Part shown: one piece after another, positions 34,718 to 44,047 of the stretch
How positions within the stretch are numbered: the first letter of the stretch is position 1
Layout: every line of letters begins with the position of its first letter
From: Robertmurraya korlensis NBRC 107688
Lineage (GTDB): Bacteria; Bacillota; Bacilli; Bacillales; Cytobacillaceae
Direction of reading: 5' to 3'
Assembly (NCBI RefSeq): GCF_001591645.1
Contig: NZ_BCVH01000006.1
Coordinates: 124,001-188,000, forward strand
DNA length: 64,000 bases
Program-made: the position numbers and the translations under genes
Notes under the pieces: model-generated
Seen by the model: the letters and a program-made list of their open reading frames with translations, nothing else
What the model was told of the DNA's origin: nothing
Databases searched by the model: none

Positions 34718-35990
34718 TGGCATGCTTTCACAAGATGAAATAGATGCTCTTCTAAGAGGAACAGATGAACCGGCTAGCGAAGCTGAAGAAGTCATTAATG
34801 TGGAAGATTATCTTTCTTCGATGGAACAAGATGCTCTCGGGGAAATTGGTAATATTTCGTTTGGTAGTTCAGCAACGGCACTATCAACGCTTCTAAACCA
34901 AAAAGTAGATATTACAACACCTACTGTGGTTGTTATACCAAAGAATAGACTGGAAGAAGAATTCCCACAACCATATGTTGCGATACAAGTAAGTTATACA
35001 GAAGGATTTTCCGGAACCAATCTACTTGTTATTCAACAGTCAGATGCAGCGATCATTGCTGATTTAATGTTAGGGGGAGACGGAATACAGCCAGCTGATC
35101 TAATGGGAGAAATTCAGTTGAGTGCTGTTCAAGAAGCAATGAATCAGATGATGGGATCTTCAGCCACATCGATGTCGACTATTTTTAGTAAAAAGGTAGA
35201 TATCTCACCGCCTTCCATCGACATTTTAAATGTGTTAGAAGGGGAAGGGACAGACAGACTTCCAAACGATGATATGCTTGTAAAGATATCCTTTCGATTA
35301 AAAGTGGGCGAATTGATTGATTCTAGCATTATGCAATTGGTACCATTAGAATTTGCAAAAGGACTAGTGGAAGAATTATTAAATCCAAGTCCCACAAAGG
35401 AAAAAGAATCAGGTAAAATAGAGGATACGAGCACTCCTGGGGCTAATGACCTACCTGAACCTATGTCGGTACCTAGTGCATCACCTCAACCTCCAATTCA
35501 AGGAGGATATGGTGGGCAAATGCAACCACCTATTCAGACCCATCCACATCAAGATCAATGGGGTCAAGTACCACCTCCTGGCTACTATCAAGCTCCACCA
35601 AGCCAGGCGTATCCACCACAAGGACCACAGCATTTTGGGTCACCTTATGGAGCAATGGGTACACAACCGAATGTACAGCCAGCAAGTTTTTCAAGCTTTG
35701 AACAGTATCCGCCGCTTCAGCAAACAGAGTCTAAAAACCTTGATATGTTATTAGATATTCCTCTTCAGGTTACGGTTGAGCTTGGTAGAACAAGACGCTC
35801 GGTAAAAGAAATTCTAGAATTATCTGCAGGTTCGATTATTGAATTGGACAAACTAGCTGGTGAACCAGTGGATATTCTTGTAAATAATCGCCTGATTGCA
35901 AAAGGTGAGGTTGTTGTAATTGATGAAAACTTTGGTGTTCGCGTAACAGACATCATTAGTCAGAGTGATCGAATCAAAAAATTAAGATAA
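34704..35990 (+). CDS. fliY: Flagellar motor switch phosphatase FliY
   Basis: 428 residues; ATG at 34704 or the adjacent 34707, which has the better distance to SD GGGAGGAG. FliY replaces FliN in Bacillus and dephosphorylates CheY-P. The N-terminal peptide MLSQDEIDALL resembles that of FliM. The CheC-type phosphatase domain shows two E-x2-N sites, DALGEIGNISFGSSATALS (about 46-64) and VQEAMNQMMGSSATSMS (about 143-159). A Pro/Gln/Tyr-rich linker of roughly 100 residues (about 240-340) follows, and the C-terminal FliN-like SpoA domain starts near LDIPLQVTVELGRTRRSVKEILELSAGSIIELDKLAGEPVDI. Confidence 0.96.
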   Translation: MMVSDGMLSQDEIDALLRGTDEPASEAEEVINVEDYLSSMEQDALGEIGNISFGSSATALSTLLNQKVDITTPTVVVIPKNRLEEEFPQPYVAIQVSYTEGFSGTNLLVIQQSDAAIIADLMLGGDGIQPADLMGEIQLSAVQEAMNQMMGSSATSMSTIFSKKVDISPPSIDILNVLEGEGTDRLPNDDMLVKISFRLKVGELIDSSIMQLVPLEFAKGLVEELLNPSPTKEKESGKIEDTSTPGANDLPEPMSVPSASPQPPIQGGYGGQMQPPIQTHPHQDQWGQVPPPGYYQAPPSQAYPPQGPQHFGSPYGAMGTQPNVQPASFSSFEQYPPLQQTESKNLDMLLDIPLQVTVELGRTRRSVKEILELSAGSIIELDKLAGEPVDILVNNRLIAKGEVVVIDENFGVRVTDIISQSDRIKKLR

Positions 35991-36011
35991 TCTTCTGGGG
36001 GTAATATTTTC

Positions 36012-36374
36012 ATGGCACATAAAATTCTTATTGTTGACGATGCTGCATTTATGCGAATGATGATAAAGGACATACTATCGAAAAATGGATATGAAGTTGT
36101 GGGAGAAGCAGCTGATGGAGCTCAAGCAGTTGAAAAATACAAAGAGACAAGTCCTGACCTAGTGACAATGGATATCACGATGCCAGAAATGGATGGAATT
36201 ACGGCATTAAAGGAAATTAAAAAGATTAATCCAAATGCAAAGGTCATAATGTGTTCTGCAATGGGGCAGCAAGCAATGGTTATTGATGCTATTCAAGCAG
36301 GAGCAAAAGATTTTATCGTAAAACCTTTCCAAGCGGATCGTGTAATTGAAGCTATCTCAAAAACACTTGGCTAA
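36012..36374 (+). CDS. cheY: Chemotaxis response regulator CheY
   Basis: 120 residues, ATG at 36012 with SD TGGGGG. Single receiver domain phosphorylated by CheA; in Bacillus CheY-P promotes counter-clockwise rotation. Acidic pocket Asp9-Asp10 in ILIVDDAAFMR, phosphorylation site Asp54 in VTMDITMPEMDG, Thr/Ser switch residue in VIMCSAMGQ and Lys near 104 in FIVKPFQ. The length is exactly that of a stand-alone CheY. It follows fliY by 21 bp and precedes fliO. Confidence 0.97.
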   Translation: MAHKILIVDDAAFMRMMIKDILSKNGYEVVGEAADGAQAVEKYKETSPDLVTMDITMPEMDGITALKEIKKINPNAKVIMCSAMGQQAMVIDAIQAGAKDFIVKPFQADRVIEAISKTLG

Positions 36375-36399
36375 TAATAAAATTTAGAGGTGCAGCGCA

Positions 36400-37080
36400 T
36401 TGCAAAAAGGGAAGTTATTCTTCAAAGTGTTGCTTCTAGTACTAATTGCTTTGCTAGGCTCCAGTCATGGGGCCTTAGCAGAGCAATTTAACAGTATTAA
36501 GGACTGCTTAGAGGACGAAAGCAAATGTAGTGAGGATCAATTAAAAGAAACAGATAAAAATGGAGAAACAGCGACTGATAGTAATGAGAAAACAGCAGGT
36601 GTTGGGCTGACATTCTGGGACTTCTTAAAAATGATATTTGCTTCTATTTTTGTCATTGGATTATTGTATGCTGTTTTAAAATTTATCAATAAAAGAAGTC
36701 GTTCCTTCTCTAGTAATCAAATTGTAGAGAATTTAGGAGGGACAGCGTTAGGAACAAATCGTTCCATTCAAATCGTGAAAATAGGCAAGCGGGTGTTAGT
36801 AGTTGGAGTAGGAGAAGATGTGAAACTCCTAAAGGAAATTGATGATGAAGAAGAAGCTCGTCAAATGATTGATGATTATAATGATCGTATGGACCAGCTT
36901 GTTCAACCAAGCGATATTGTGACAAAGCTAATTGAAAGAACGCGAAATATGAAACAAAGTAATAAAGGGGAAGAAGCATCATCATTTTCTTCTACGTTAA
37001 AAGCTCAGCTTGAGGAACTCTCTAAAGGGAGGAAAAAGCTTCTTGATGAAATGGAAAAGAAAGGGTCAGACAAGCGATGA
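36400..37080 (+). CDS. fliO: Flagellar biosynthesis protein FliO (FliZ in Bacillus)
   Basis: 226 residues, TTG start at 36400 with SD AGAGGTG. The first 27 residues form a signal peptide ending GALA, consistent with cleavage before Glu28. A transmembrane helix (about 70-93) and a cytoplasmic FliO domain follow (NLGGTALGTNRSIQIVKIGKRVLVVGVGEDVKLLKEI). The C-terminal charged tail differs from enteric FliO, as is normal in Bacillus. FliO helps FliP assemble in the export gate. The stop overlaps the fliP start by 4 bp. Confidence 0.92.
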   Translation: MQKGKLFFKVLLLVLIALLGSSHGALAEQFNSIKDCLEDESKCSEDQLKETDKNGETATDSNEKTAGVGLTFWDFLKMIFASIFVIGLLYAVLKFINKRSRSFSSNQIVENLGGTALGTNRSIQIVKIGKRVLVVGVGEDVKLLKEIDDEEEARQMIDDYNDRMDQLVQPSDIVTKLIERTRNMKQSNKGEEASSFSSTLKAQLEELSKGRKKLLDEMEKKGSDKR

Positions 37081-37742
37081 ATGAATTTATGGAGTTTTTT
37101 AACGGCAGCGATCCTGAAAATGTGTCTACCTCAGTAAGGCTACTGTTAATGCTTACGGTTCTTTCTTTGGCTCCTAGTATTTTGGTTCTGATGACTTCCT
37201 TTGTCCGAATTGTAATCGTTCTTTCCTTTGTCAGAACGGCGCTTGCTACGCAACAAATGCCACCGAATCAAGTATTAATTGGATTAGCCTTATTTTTAAG
37301 CTTTTTTATTATGGCCCCAACTTTTCAAGAAGTTAACGATCAAGCATTAACACCATTATTTAATGAGGAAATTAATCTTGAAGAGGCTTATTCAAGAGCT
37401 TCCTTACCATTAAAAGAGTTTATGAGTGCACATACAAGGCAAAAAGATCTTGCTCTTTTTCTAGAATATTCAAAGGCTGAGCGACCAGAAACGGTGGCTG
37501 ATATTCCTCTAACAACACTTGTACCAGCGTTTGCTATTAGTGAGATAAAGACAGCGTTTCAGATCGGGTTTATGGTTTTTATTCCATTTCTAGTTATCGA
37601 TATGATCGTTGCAAGTGTGTTAATGTCCATGGGAATGATGATGCTTCCGCCGGTTATGATTTCTTTGCCATTTAAAATTTTGCTATTTGTTTTAGTAGAC
37701 GGTTGGTACTTAGTGGTTAAATCACTACTAGATAGCTTCTAA
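37077..37742 (+). CDS. fliP: Flagellar export gate protein FliP
   Basis: 221 residues, ATG at 37077 inside the fliO end. Core of the FliPQR export gate. Several hydrophobic segments carry the family signature SLAPSILVLMTSFVRIVIVLSFVRTALATQQMPPNQVLIGLALFLSFFIMAP near 31-82, and the end IPFLVIDMIVASVLMSMGMMMLPPVMISLPFKILLFVLVDGW is nearly invariant. The N terminus lacks a clear cleavable signal. Located between fliO and fliQ in the usual order. Confidence 0.98.
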   Translation: MNEFMEFFNGSDPENVSTSVRLLLMLTVLSLAPSILVLMTSFVRIVIVLSFVRTALATQQMPPNQVLIGLALFLSFFIMAPTFQEVNDQALTPLFNEEINLEEAYSRASLPLKEFMSAHTRQKDLALFLEYSKAERPETVADIPLTTLVPAFAISEIKTAFQIGFMVFIPFLVIDMIVASVLMSMGMMMLPPVMISLPFKILLFVLVDGWYLVVKSLLDSF

Positions 37743-37756
37743 GAAGGTGATTGGAT

Positions 37757-38026
37757 TTGACTCCAGATAGTGTAATTACCATTGCTGAACAGGGGATATG
37801 GATGGTCATAATGGTTTGTGGTCCCTTACTAGCTCTGGCTTTAATCGTAGGTTTGATCGTAAGTATATTTCAGGCGACAACACAAATTCAAGAACAAACG
37901 CTTGCGTTCGTGCCAAAAATTGTTGCCGTTTTGCTGGGTATTGTGTTTTTTGGACCTTGGATGCTTAGTCATATGCTATCCTATGCAAATGAAATTTTCA
38001 CTAATTTAACAAGGTATGTGGGATAA
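37757..38026 (+). CDS. fliQ: Flagellar export gate protein FliQ
   Basis: 89 residues from TTG 37757, which is 7 bp from SD AGAAGGTGA; an in-frame TTG at 37751 is too near the SD. The start MTPDSVITIAEQGIW and the length equal B. subtilis FliQ. Two transmembrane helices with the family block LALIVGLIVSIFQATTQIQEQTLAFVPKIVAVLLGI. It forms the export channel wall with FliP and FliR. fliR begins 3 bp after the stop. Confidence 0.95.
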   Translation: MTPDSVITIAEQGIWMVIMVCGPLLALALIVGLIVSIFQATTQIQEQTLAFVPKIVAVLLGIVFFGPWMLSHMLSYANEIFTNLTRYVG

Positions 38027-38029
38027 GCT

Positions 38030-38806
38030 ATGATTGATTTTCTACCTACGTTTCCTGCATTTTTATTAGTATTTGTACGAGTTACATCCTTTTTTTTATT
38101 AATGCCATTATTTTCCTATCGGTCCATTCCGACTACTCATAAGATCGGACTTGGCTTTTTCTTGTCATGGATTATGATTTTTACGTTTGATGCACCGGTT
38201 TTAGAAATAAACGGTGCTTACTTTTTATTAATTATTAAAGAGGCATTAATTGGCATTATGTTAGGGTTTATTGCTTATGTCATTATGGCTGCCATTCAAA
38301 TAGCGGGTGGTTTTATTGATTTTCAAATGGGTTTAGCAATAGCAAACGTTATTGATCCTCAGACAGGAACGCAGAGTCCATTAATGGGGCAGTATTTATA
38401 TACGATATCCTTGTTCTTTTTATTGGCTTTAAATGGACATCACTTATTACTAGATGGAATTTATTTTAGTTATCAATTCATTCCTATGGAACAAGCGTGG
38501 ATACCATTAGGAGATGGAAGCATACCTAATTATATTCTCACTTCGATTTCAAAAATGTTTGGAGTGGCCCTTCAATTATCAATACCCATTGTAGGAAGTC
38601 TATTTTTGGTCGACGTTGCCTTGGGTATTGTTGCGAGGACAGTACCACAGCTAAATATTTTTGTTGTCGGTCTCCCTTTAAAACTAGGAGTTGGTTTTAT
38701 CGTCCTTATTGCTGTAATGAGTATATTAATGGGCGCTGTTGCAACACTATTTGAATTGATGCTCACAACGATGAGAGGGTTAATGGAATTGATGGGGGGG
38801 CGGTAG
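38030..38806 (+). CDS. fliR: Flagellar export gate protein FliR
   Basis: 258 residues, ATG at 38030; no strong SD, so it is likely coupled to fliQ 3 bp upstream. Six or so hydrophobic helices. Family features are FPAFLLVFVRVTSFFLLMPLF near the start, the KEALIGIMLGFIAYVIMAAIQIAGGFIDFQMGLAIANVIDPQTGTQSPLMGQ block (about 64-115) and ALGIVARTVPQLNIFVVGLPLKLGVG near 197-222. Completes the FliPQR gate. flhB starts one base after the stop. Confidence 0.97.
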   Translation: MIDFLPTFPAFLLVFVRVTSFFLLMPLFSYRSIPTTHKIGLGFFLSWIMIFTFDAPVLEINGAYFLLIIKEALIGIMLGFIAYVIMAAIQIAGGFIDFQMGLAIANVIDPQTGTQSPLMGQYLYTISLFFLLALNGHHLLLDGIYFSYQFIPMEQAWIPLGDGSIPNYILTSISKMFGVALQLSIPIVGSLFLVDVALGIVARTVPQLNIFVVGLPLKLGVGFIVLIAVMSILMGAVATLFELMLTTMRGLMELMGGR

Positions 38807-38807
38807 C

Positions 38808-39890
38808 TTGAAAACCCTACGTTTAGATTTACAGTTTTTTTCAGGGGAAAAAACGGAAAAAGCTACCCCGAAGAAACGACAGGAGTCTCGTAAGAAAGGG
38901 CAGGTTGCCAAAAGTCAGGACGTAAATACAGCGGTTGTCTTACTGGCTGTTTTTTTATTCCTTTTCTTTGCAGGTGGTTATTTAAAGGATGTTATTTTTC
39001 GTTTATTCCAACATTCCTTTCAAGAATATATGAAGTTAGAGTTAACTGAAGACAATATTCAAGTAATGTTTCTTGAAATCCTGAGTGAAATGATTCTAAT
39101 TTTAGCCCCTATCATGGCTGTTGCCATGGTCGCAGGAGTAGTGTCTAATTTTGCCCAATTTGGCTTTCTTTTCTCAACAGAAGCAATTCAGCCGAAGCTT
39201 GAAAAGCTTGATCCGATCAAGGGAGCAAAGAATATCTTTTCGATGCGTGCGATTGTAGAGCTACTAAAGTCGATGTTGAAAATTAGCTTTGTTGGCGGAG
39301 TGACCTTTGCTGTACTTTGGAGTAGGAAGGAAGACATATTAATTCTGTCACAAAAGTCCGTTGGCACATCTATGGTTACGTTAGCGGGCCTAACTGTGCA
39401 GATGGGACTAATTGCTTCAGCAGCGCTTTTATTTCTTTCCATTCTTGACTATATGTATCAAAAATACGATTTTGAAAAAAAGATTCGTATGTCTAAGCAG
39501 GATATAAAGGATGAGTACAAGAACATCGAAGGGAATCCTGAAATAAAAGGGAAAATTAAGCAGAAGCAACGTGAAATGGCGATGCGAAGAATGATGCAGG
39601 ACGTTCCAACGGCGGATGTTGTTATTACGAATCCGACCCATTATGCTATTTGCTTAAAATATGATGAATCAAAGCAGGATGCCCCTTTTGTTGTTGCCAA
39701 GGGTGTAGATTTTATGGCTCAAAAAATTAAATTGATTGCAAAAGAGCACGATGTTGTTATGATGGAAAACCGTCCGTTAGCTAGAGCGTTGTACAGTCAA
39801 GCCGAAATTGGAGAAGCAATTCCAGAGGAGTTTTTTAAGGCAGTAGCAGAAATTCTAGCATTTGTTTATAAAACAAAGCAAAAGATATAA
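38808..39890 (+). CDS. flhB: Flagellar export switch protein FlhB
   Basis: 360 residues, TTG start at 38808 with a G-rich SD (GGGGGGGCGG). Membrane part with four helices follows the family start GEKTEKATPKKRQESRKKGQVAKSQDVNTAV. The cytoplasmic domain carries the autocleavage site NPTH (275-278) in VVITNPTHYAICLKYDE, and its end IPEEFFKAVAEILAFVYKTKQKI resembles the stand-alone YlqH at 10718. FlhB switches export from rod/hook to filament substrates under FliK control. Confidence 0.97.
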   Translation: MKTLRLDLQFFSGEKTEKATPKKRQESRKKGQVAKSQDVNTAVVLLAVFLFLFFAGGYLKDVIFRLFQHSFQEYMKLELTEDNIQVMFLEILSEMILILAPIMAVAMVAGVVSNFAQFGFLFSTEAIQPKLEKLDPIKGAKNIFSMRAIVELLKSMLKISFVGGVTFAVLWSRKEDILILSQKSVGTSMVTLAGLTVQMGLIASAALLFLSILDYMYQKYDFEKKIRMSKQDIKDEYKNIEGNPEIKGKIKQKQREMAMRRMMQDVPTADVVITNPTHYAICLKYDESKQDAPFVVAKGVDFMAQKIKLIAKEHDVVMMENRPLARALYSQAEIGEAIPEEFFKAVAEILAFVYKTKQKI

Positions 39891-39923
39891 AGATATTAAT
39901 GTATTACTTGAGGAGAGATAGTG

Positions 39924-41960
39924 ATGTCTGGACGAGATTTATCGGTAGTAGTAGGCGTAATTTTAATTGTCGCGATGCTCATTATCCCTTTCCCAACATG
40001 GCTATTAAGCATTTTAATTATGCTAAATATTTCACTTGCCCTTCTTGTGCTGCTAAATAGTATGAATATGAGGGAACCTCTACAATTTTCTGTTTTCCCA
40101 TCTTTGTTGTTATTGTTAACTCTTTATCGATTGGGGCTTAATGTCTCAACTACAAGGGCAATCCTTACACATGGGGAAGCAGGTGGAGTAGTTGAAACAT
40201 TTGGAAGTTTCGTTGTTGGTGGAAATGTAGTTGTTGGGATTGTTGTATTTATTATTCTTGTTATTATTCAATTCGTTGTTATTACTAAAGGTTCAGAGCG
40301 TGTATCTGAAGTGGCAGCAAGATTTACTCTTGATGCTATGCCAGGTAAGCAAATGAGTATAGATGCAGACTTAAATGCAGGAATGATATCTGAGCATGAA
40401 GCAAAAGATCGTCGTGAGAAGGTTAGTAGAGAAGCTGATTTTTATGGGGCGATGGATGGAGCAAGTAAGTTTGTAAAGGGAGATGCCATTGCCGGGATTA
40501 TTATCGTAATGATCAACTTGATTTTCGGAATAGTTGTCGGAGTGACACAGCTTGGATTACCAATTGCTGATGCGGCAAAACAGTTTTCTTTACTTACAGT
40601 AGGGGATGGAATTGTTAGTCAGCTGCCTGCGTTATTAATTTCAACAGCAACAGGTATTGTCGTTACACGTGCTGCGTCAGATGGGAACTTAGGAACAGAT
40701 ATCACAGGTCAATTAATGGCCTATCCAAAAATGCTATATATTACCGGTGGAACTATCTTCATACTTGGTCTATTTACGCCGATAGAAGATATATTAACCA
40801 TTCCCATTGCGGGTCTTATTATATTTGGTGGATACATGTTCTCTAGAGTTCCAAAGCAAGATATAACAGAGATTCAAGAAATGGAAGAAGAAATCCAGAC
40901 GGATGAAATGAAAAAGCCAGAAAGTGTGGTCAGTCTACTTAATGTGGATCCGATTGAATTTGAATTTGGTTACGGGCTCATTCCTCTGGCGGATTCTAAT
41001 CAGGGCGGGGATTTACTTGATCGGATTGTCATGATTCGTAGACAGTTGGCAATTGAGCTTGGTTTAGTTATCCCTGTTGTTCGTATCCGTGACAATATTC
41101 AGCTTCAGCCCAATGAATACCGTCTAAAGATTAAGGGCAGCGAAATGGCAAGAGGTGAGTTGTTATTGGATCACTACTTAGCGATGAGCCCTGGTATCGA
41201 TGATGATAGCATTGAGGGAATAGATACAGTAGAGCCTTCATTTGGTTTGCCAGCTAAATGGATTACTGAAGAAGTAAAAGAACAAGCGGAAATTTTCGGA
41301 TATACTGTCGTCGATCCACCTTCTGTTGTCTCTACCCATATTACGGAAGTAATAAAAAATAACGCACATGAGTTACTGGGTCGTCAAGAAACGAAGCAGT
41401 TAATTGATCATTTAAAAGAAAGCTATCCAATCTTGGTAGAAGAGGTGACACCTAATCCACTAACAGTCGGTGAAATTCAAAAAGTACTTGGCAAGCTTCT
41501 TCGTGAAAGTGTATCTGTTAGAAACTTACCGATTATATTTGAAACACTCGCTGATTTTGGAAAGGTAACTACCGATACAGATCTGCTTGCTGAATACGTT
41601 CGACAGGCGCTTGCACGACAAATTACCAATCAATATCGTGCCGGTGGTCAAACCATTCGAGTGGTAACTGTTTCAGGGAAAATTGAAAAAGTGATTGTTG
41701 ATAACATACAACAAACCGAACATGGGAACTACTTAGCTCTTGATCCTGCTGTGTCACAATCTATTTTAGAATCGTTAGCTACTCAGGTAGAACAGTTATC
41801 TATTATGGAGCAAACACCTATTGTTTTATGTTCACCGGCAGTAAGGATGTATGTTAGACAGTTAACAGAACGTTATTTTCCACAGATACCGATTCTCTCA
41901 TACAATGAGCTTGAAGCGAATGTAGAAGTACAAAGCGTTGGGGTGGTGAATATAGATTGA
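39924..41960 (+). CDS. flhA: Flagellar export protein FlhA
   Basis: 678 residues from ATG 39924 with SD GAGGAGAG; a GTG at 39921 is directly before it and too close to the SD. Eight predicted transmembrane helices (about 5-310) with the FHIPEP-type signature between helices 4 and 5 (SERVSEVAARFTLDAMPGKQMSIDADLNAG, about 128-157). The large cytoplasmic domain forms the nonameric ring that docks chaperone-substrate complexes. Length equals the Bacillus homologue within one residue. The stop overlaps the flhF start. Confidence 0.97.
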   Translation: MSGRDLSVVVGVILIVAMLIIPFPTWLLSILIMLNISLALLVLLNSMNMREPLQFSVFPSLLLLLTLYRLGLNVSTTRAILTHGEAGGVVETFGSFVVGGNVVVGIVVFIILVIIQFVVITKGSERVSEVAARFTLDAMPGKQMSIDADLNAGMISEHEAKDRREKVSREADFYGAMDGASKFVKGDAIAGIIIVMINLIFGIVVGVTQLGLPIADAAKQFSLLTVGDGIVSQLPALLISTATGIVVTRAASDGNLGTDITGQLMAYPKMLYITGGTIFILGLFTPIEDILTIPIAGLIIFGGYMFSRVPKQDITEIQEMEEEIQTDEMKKPESVVSLLNVDPIEFEFGYGLIPLADSNQGGDLLDRIVMIRRQLAIELGLVIPVVRIRDNIQLQPNEYRLKIKGSEMARGELLLDHYLAMSPGIDDDSIEGIDTVEPSFGLPAKWITEEVKEQAEIFGYTVVDPPSVVSTHITEVIKNNAHELLGRQETKQLIDHLKESYPILVEEVTPNPLTVGEIQKVLGKLLRESVSVRNLPIIFETLADFGKVTTDTDLLAEYVRQALARQITNQYRAGGQTIRVVTVSGKIEKVIVDNIQQTEHGNYLALDPAVSQSILESLATQVEQLSIMEQTPIVLCSPAVRMYVRQLTERYFPQIPILSYNELEANVEVQSVGVVNID

Positions 41961-43171
41961 AGGTAAAAAAATACGTAGCTCCTACGATGCCAGAGGCAAT
42001 GAAACAAATTCGAGCGGAGCTTGGTACCGATGCAGTTATATTGAATTCAAAGATTGTTACAACTGGAGGATTCCTTGGGTTTTTCAAGAAAGAAAGTATT
42101 GAAGTGATTGCAGCCATGGATGAGGTTGTTCAAGCCGAAAGAAGGATGCAATTTGAACAGCCAAAGGTTAAGGTAAAACCTATTGTAAAGCCGCTAACGA
42201 CTACGGAAGAGAAAGAAGTCGTTCCAGCACCTACTAGGAATGCTGACATGTCTAATGCAACTCCTATACCAAAAGAAGCAAATCAAAAAGGTACTAAAGA
42301 GCGTGACGGAGATATGCTAGCAGAAATTGCTGGTTTAAAGAAAATGCTACTAGCAGCAACAGAGAAACAAACGGATCTCCCGCTTCCTGAGCCAATCCAG
42401 AAGTGTGGGCAACGCTTGCTGGATCAGGAAGTTCCAAAGGAGATGAGAGACGAACTCATTTCGTCCCTCCTTCAAAAGTGGTATTCAAATGGTACAGGTG
42501 TTAGCGAAAGAGAAGTAAACAAATGGTTGCGCCAAGAATTATATGATCGATTAAGTACTCTTTCATTTGGTGGCATTAGTTTTACAAAAAAATATATAAA
42601 TCTCGTCGGACCAACGGGTGTTGGAAAGACAACTACGTTAGCCAAAATTGCTGCCGAGTGTACCTTGAAGTATAAAAAAAAGGTAGCGTTAATCACTACC
42701 GATACGTACCGAATTGCCGCCATTGACCAATTAAAAACATATGCCAAAATATTAAATGTTCCATTAGAGGTTTGCTATAGCTTAGAGGATTATAAACAAG
42801 CTTGTGAAGCATTTAAGGATTACGATATCGTTTTAATTGATACAGCAGGCAGAAACTTTCGAAATCAACAGTATGTTGAGGACCTAAAGAAAATCGTGGA
42901 TTTTGAACAGGACATGGAAACCTATCTGGTGTTAGCTTTAACGGCAAAACAAAGAGACATGATGGATATTTATGAACAATTTTCGTTAATAAAAATTAAT
43001 AAGTTTATTTTTACAAAAGCCGATGAAACATCTACATATGGTGCCATGCTCCATATGATGAAAACTAGTCATCTCGGTGTGGCCTACATTACAAACGGTC
43101 AAAATGTACCGGACGATATGATATCAGTCAATCGTGAGCAAGTAACGAATTTTATACTTGGGGTCGAATAA
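41957..43171 (+). CDS. flhF: Flagellar biosynthesis SRP-type GTPase FlhF
   Basis: 404 residues, TTG at 41957 overlapping the flhA stop, SD GGTGGTGA. The N-terminal basic domain begins MKVKKYVAPTMPEAMKQIRAELGTDAVILNSK. A poorly conserved linker (about 75-120) and a helical N domain follow, then the SRP-family G domain with P-loop [13 protein letters not shown] near 217-229, TTDTYRIAAIDQLKTYA, DTAGRN near 297 and FTKADETSTYG. FlhF sets flagellar number and position together with FlhG. It is the third SRP GTPase in this window. Confidence 0.97.
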   Translation: MKVKKYVAPTMPEAMKQIRAELGTDAVILNSKIVTTGGFLGFFKKESIEVIAAMDEVVQAERRMQFEQPKVKVKPIVKPLTTTEEKEVVPAPTRNADMSNATPIPKEANQKGTKERDGDMLAEIAGLKKMLLAATEKQTDLPLPEPIQKCGQRLLDQEVPKEMRDELISSLLQKWYSNGTGVSEREVNKWLRQELYDRLSTLSFGGISFTKKYINLVGPTGVGKTTTLAKIAAECTLKYKKKVALITTDTYRIAAIDQLKTYAKILNVPLEVCYSLEDYKQACEAFKDYDIVLIDTAGRNFRNQQYVEDLKKIVDFEQDMETYLVLALTAKQRDMMDIYEQFSLIKINKFIFTKADETSTYGAMLHMMKTSHLGVAYITNGQNVPDDMISVNREQVTNFILGVE

Positions 43172-43174
43172 GCC

Positions 43175-44038
43175 ATGAAAGATCAAGCAGAGATGTTAAG
43201 ACAGAGAATACAACAAATGAATGGAAAGTCATCCCCAAAAACACTGGCCGTTGTTAGTGGCAAGGGTGGTGTGGGGAAATCAAATTTCTCTTTAAACTTT
43301 TCAATTTCTTTAGCAAGCCGAGGATACAAAGTCCTCCTTTTTGACATGGATGTTGGTATGGGAAATATTGATATTCTCATTGGGCAGTCTGCATCTTATT
43401 CAATCGTGGACTATTTTGAAGGACGAAGAGTGTTAAACGAAATTGTGTCTACGGGACCACATGGATTGAATTATATTGCTGGTGGAACAGGTTTAACTCA
43501 TTTTGTTAATATGGACAAGTCCGTTCACTTGAAGTTTACAGAGGATTTATCGGATCTTCTTTCGGACTACGAATACATCCTTTTTGACATGGGGGCAGGT
43601 GCCACAAAAGAAACCGTTCACTTTATCCTCTCGGTTGATGAAGTTCTAGTGGTAACGACACCAGAGCCAACGTCAATTACAGATGCATACGCGATGATGA
43701 AGCATATTCATATGCATGATTCGAGTCTGCCATTTTTGCTTATCGTCAACAGAATACATTCTGACAAAGAAGGCAAGGAAACATTTAAACGGTTACGAAC
43801 CGTGGTAAATAAATTTTTAAACCGGGATATTATTGAATTTGGGATGATACCGGATGACCGCTCGGTCCATCAAGCGGTAACGCAACAAACGCCATTTATT
43901 TTTAACGAGAAGGCACCAGCTGCTAAAGCGTTACAACAAATGACGAGGCGTTTTGAGGAAAGACAATTTGAATCAATTTCTGAAAAGCCTAAGAATCATT
44001 TTGTATCAAAATTAAAGCGATTTTTGTTTGAAAGGTAG
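43175..44038 (+). CDS. flhG: Flagellar number regulator FlhG (YlxH), MinD-like ATPase
   Basis: 287 residues, ATG at 43175, 3 bp after flhF. ParA/MinD-type ATPase with deviant Walker A VVSGKGGVGKSNFSLNFSI (about 27-45), Walker A' region LLFDMDVGMGNIDILIG and switch II DYEYILFDMGAGATKETVHF. The N-terminal MKDQAEMLRQRIQQMNG is the FlhG activation helix that stimulates FlhF GTPase. A C-terminal amphipathic end FVSKLKRFLFER fits a membrane-targeting helix. Family data link it to flagellar patterning and to C-ring assembly. Confidence 0.96.
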   Translation: MKDQAEMLRQRIQQMNGKSSPKTLAVVSGKGGVGKSNFSLNFSISLASRGYKVLLFDMDVGMGNIDILIGQSASYSIVDYFEGRRVLNEIVSTGPHGLNYIAGGTGLTHFVNMDKSVHLKFTEDLSDLLSDYEYILFDMGAGATKETVHFILSVDEVLVVTTPEPTSITDAYAMMKHIHMHDSSLPFLLIVNRIHSDKEGKETFKRLRTVVNKFLNRDIIEFGMIPDDRSVHQAVTQQTPFIFNEKAPAAKALQQMTRRFEERQFESISEKPKNHFVSKLKRFLFER

Positions 44039-44047
44039 TGCTTTTTT

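Noticed and set aside
35446-35754. 102-codon plus-strand frame inside fliY
   Set aside because: It is an alternative frame created by the Pro/Gln/His-rich linker of fliY, with no SD.
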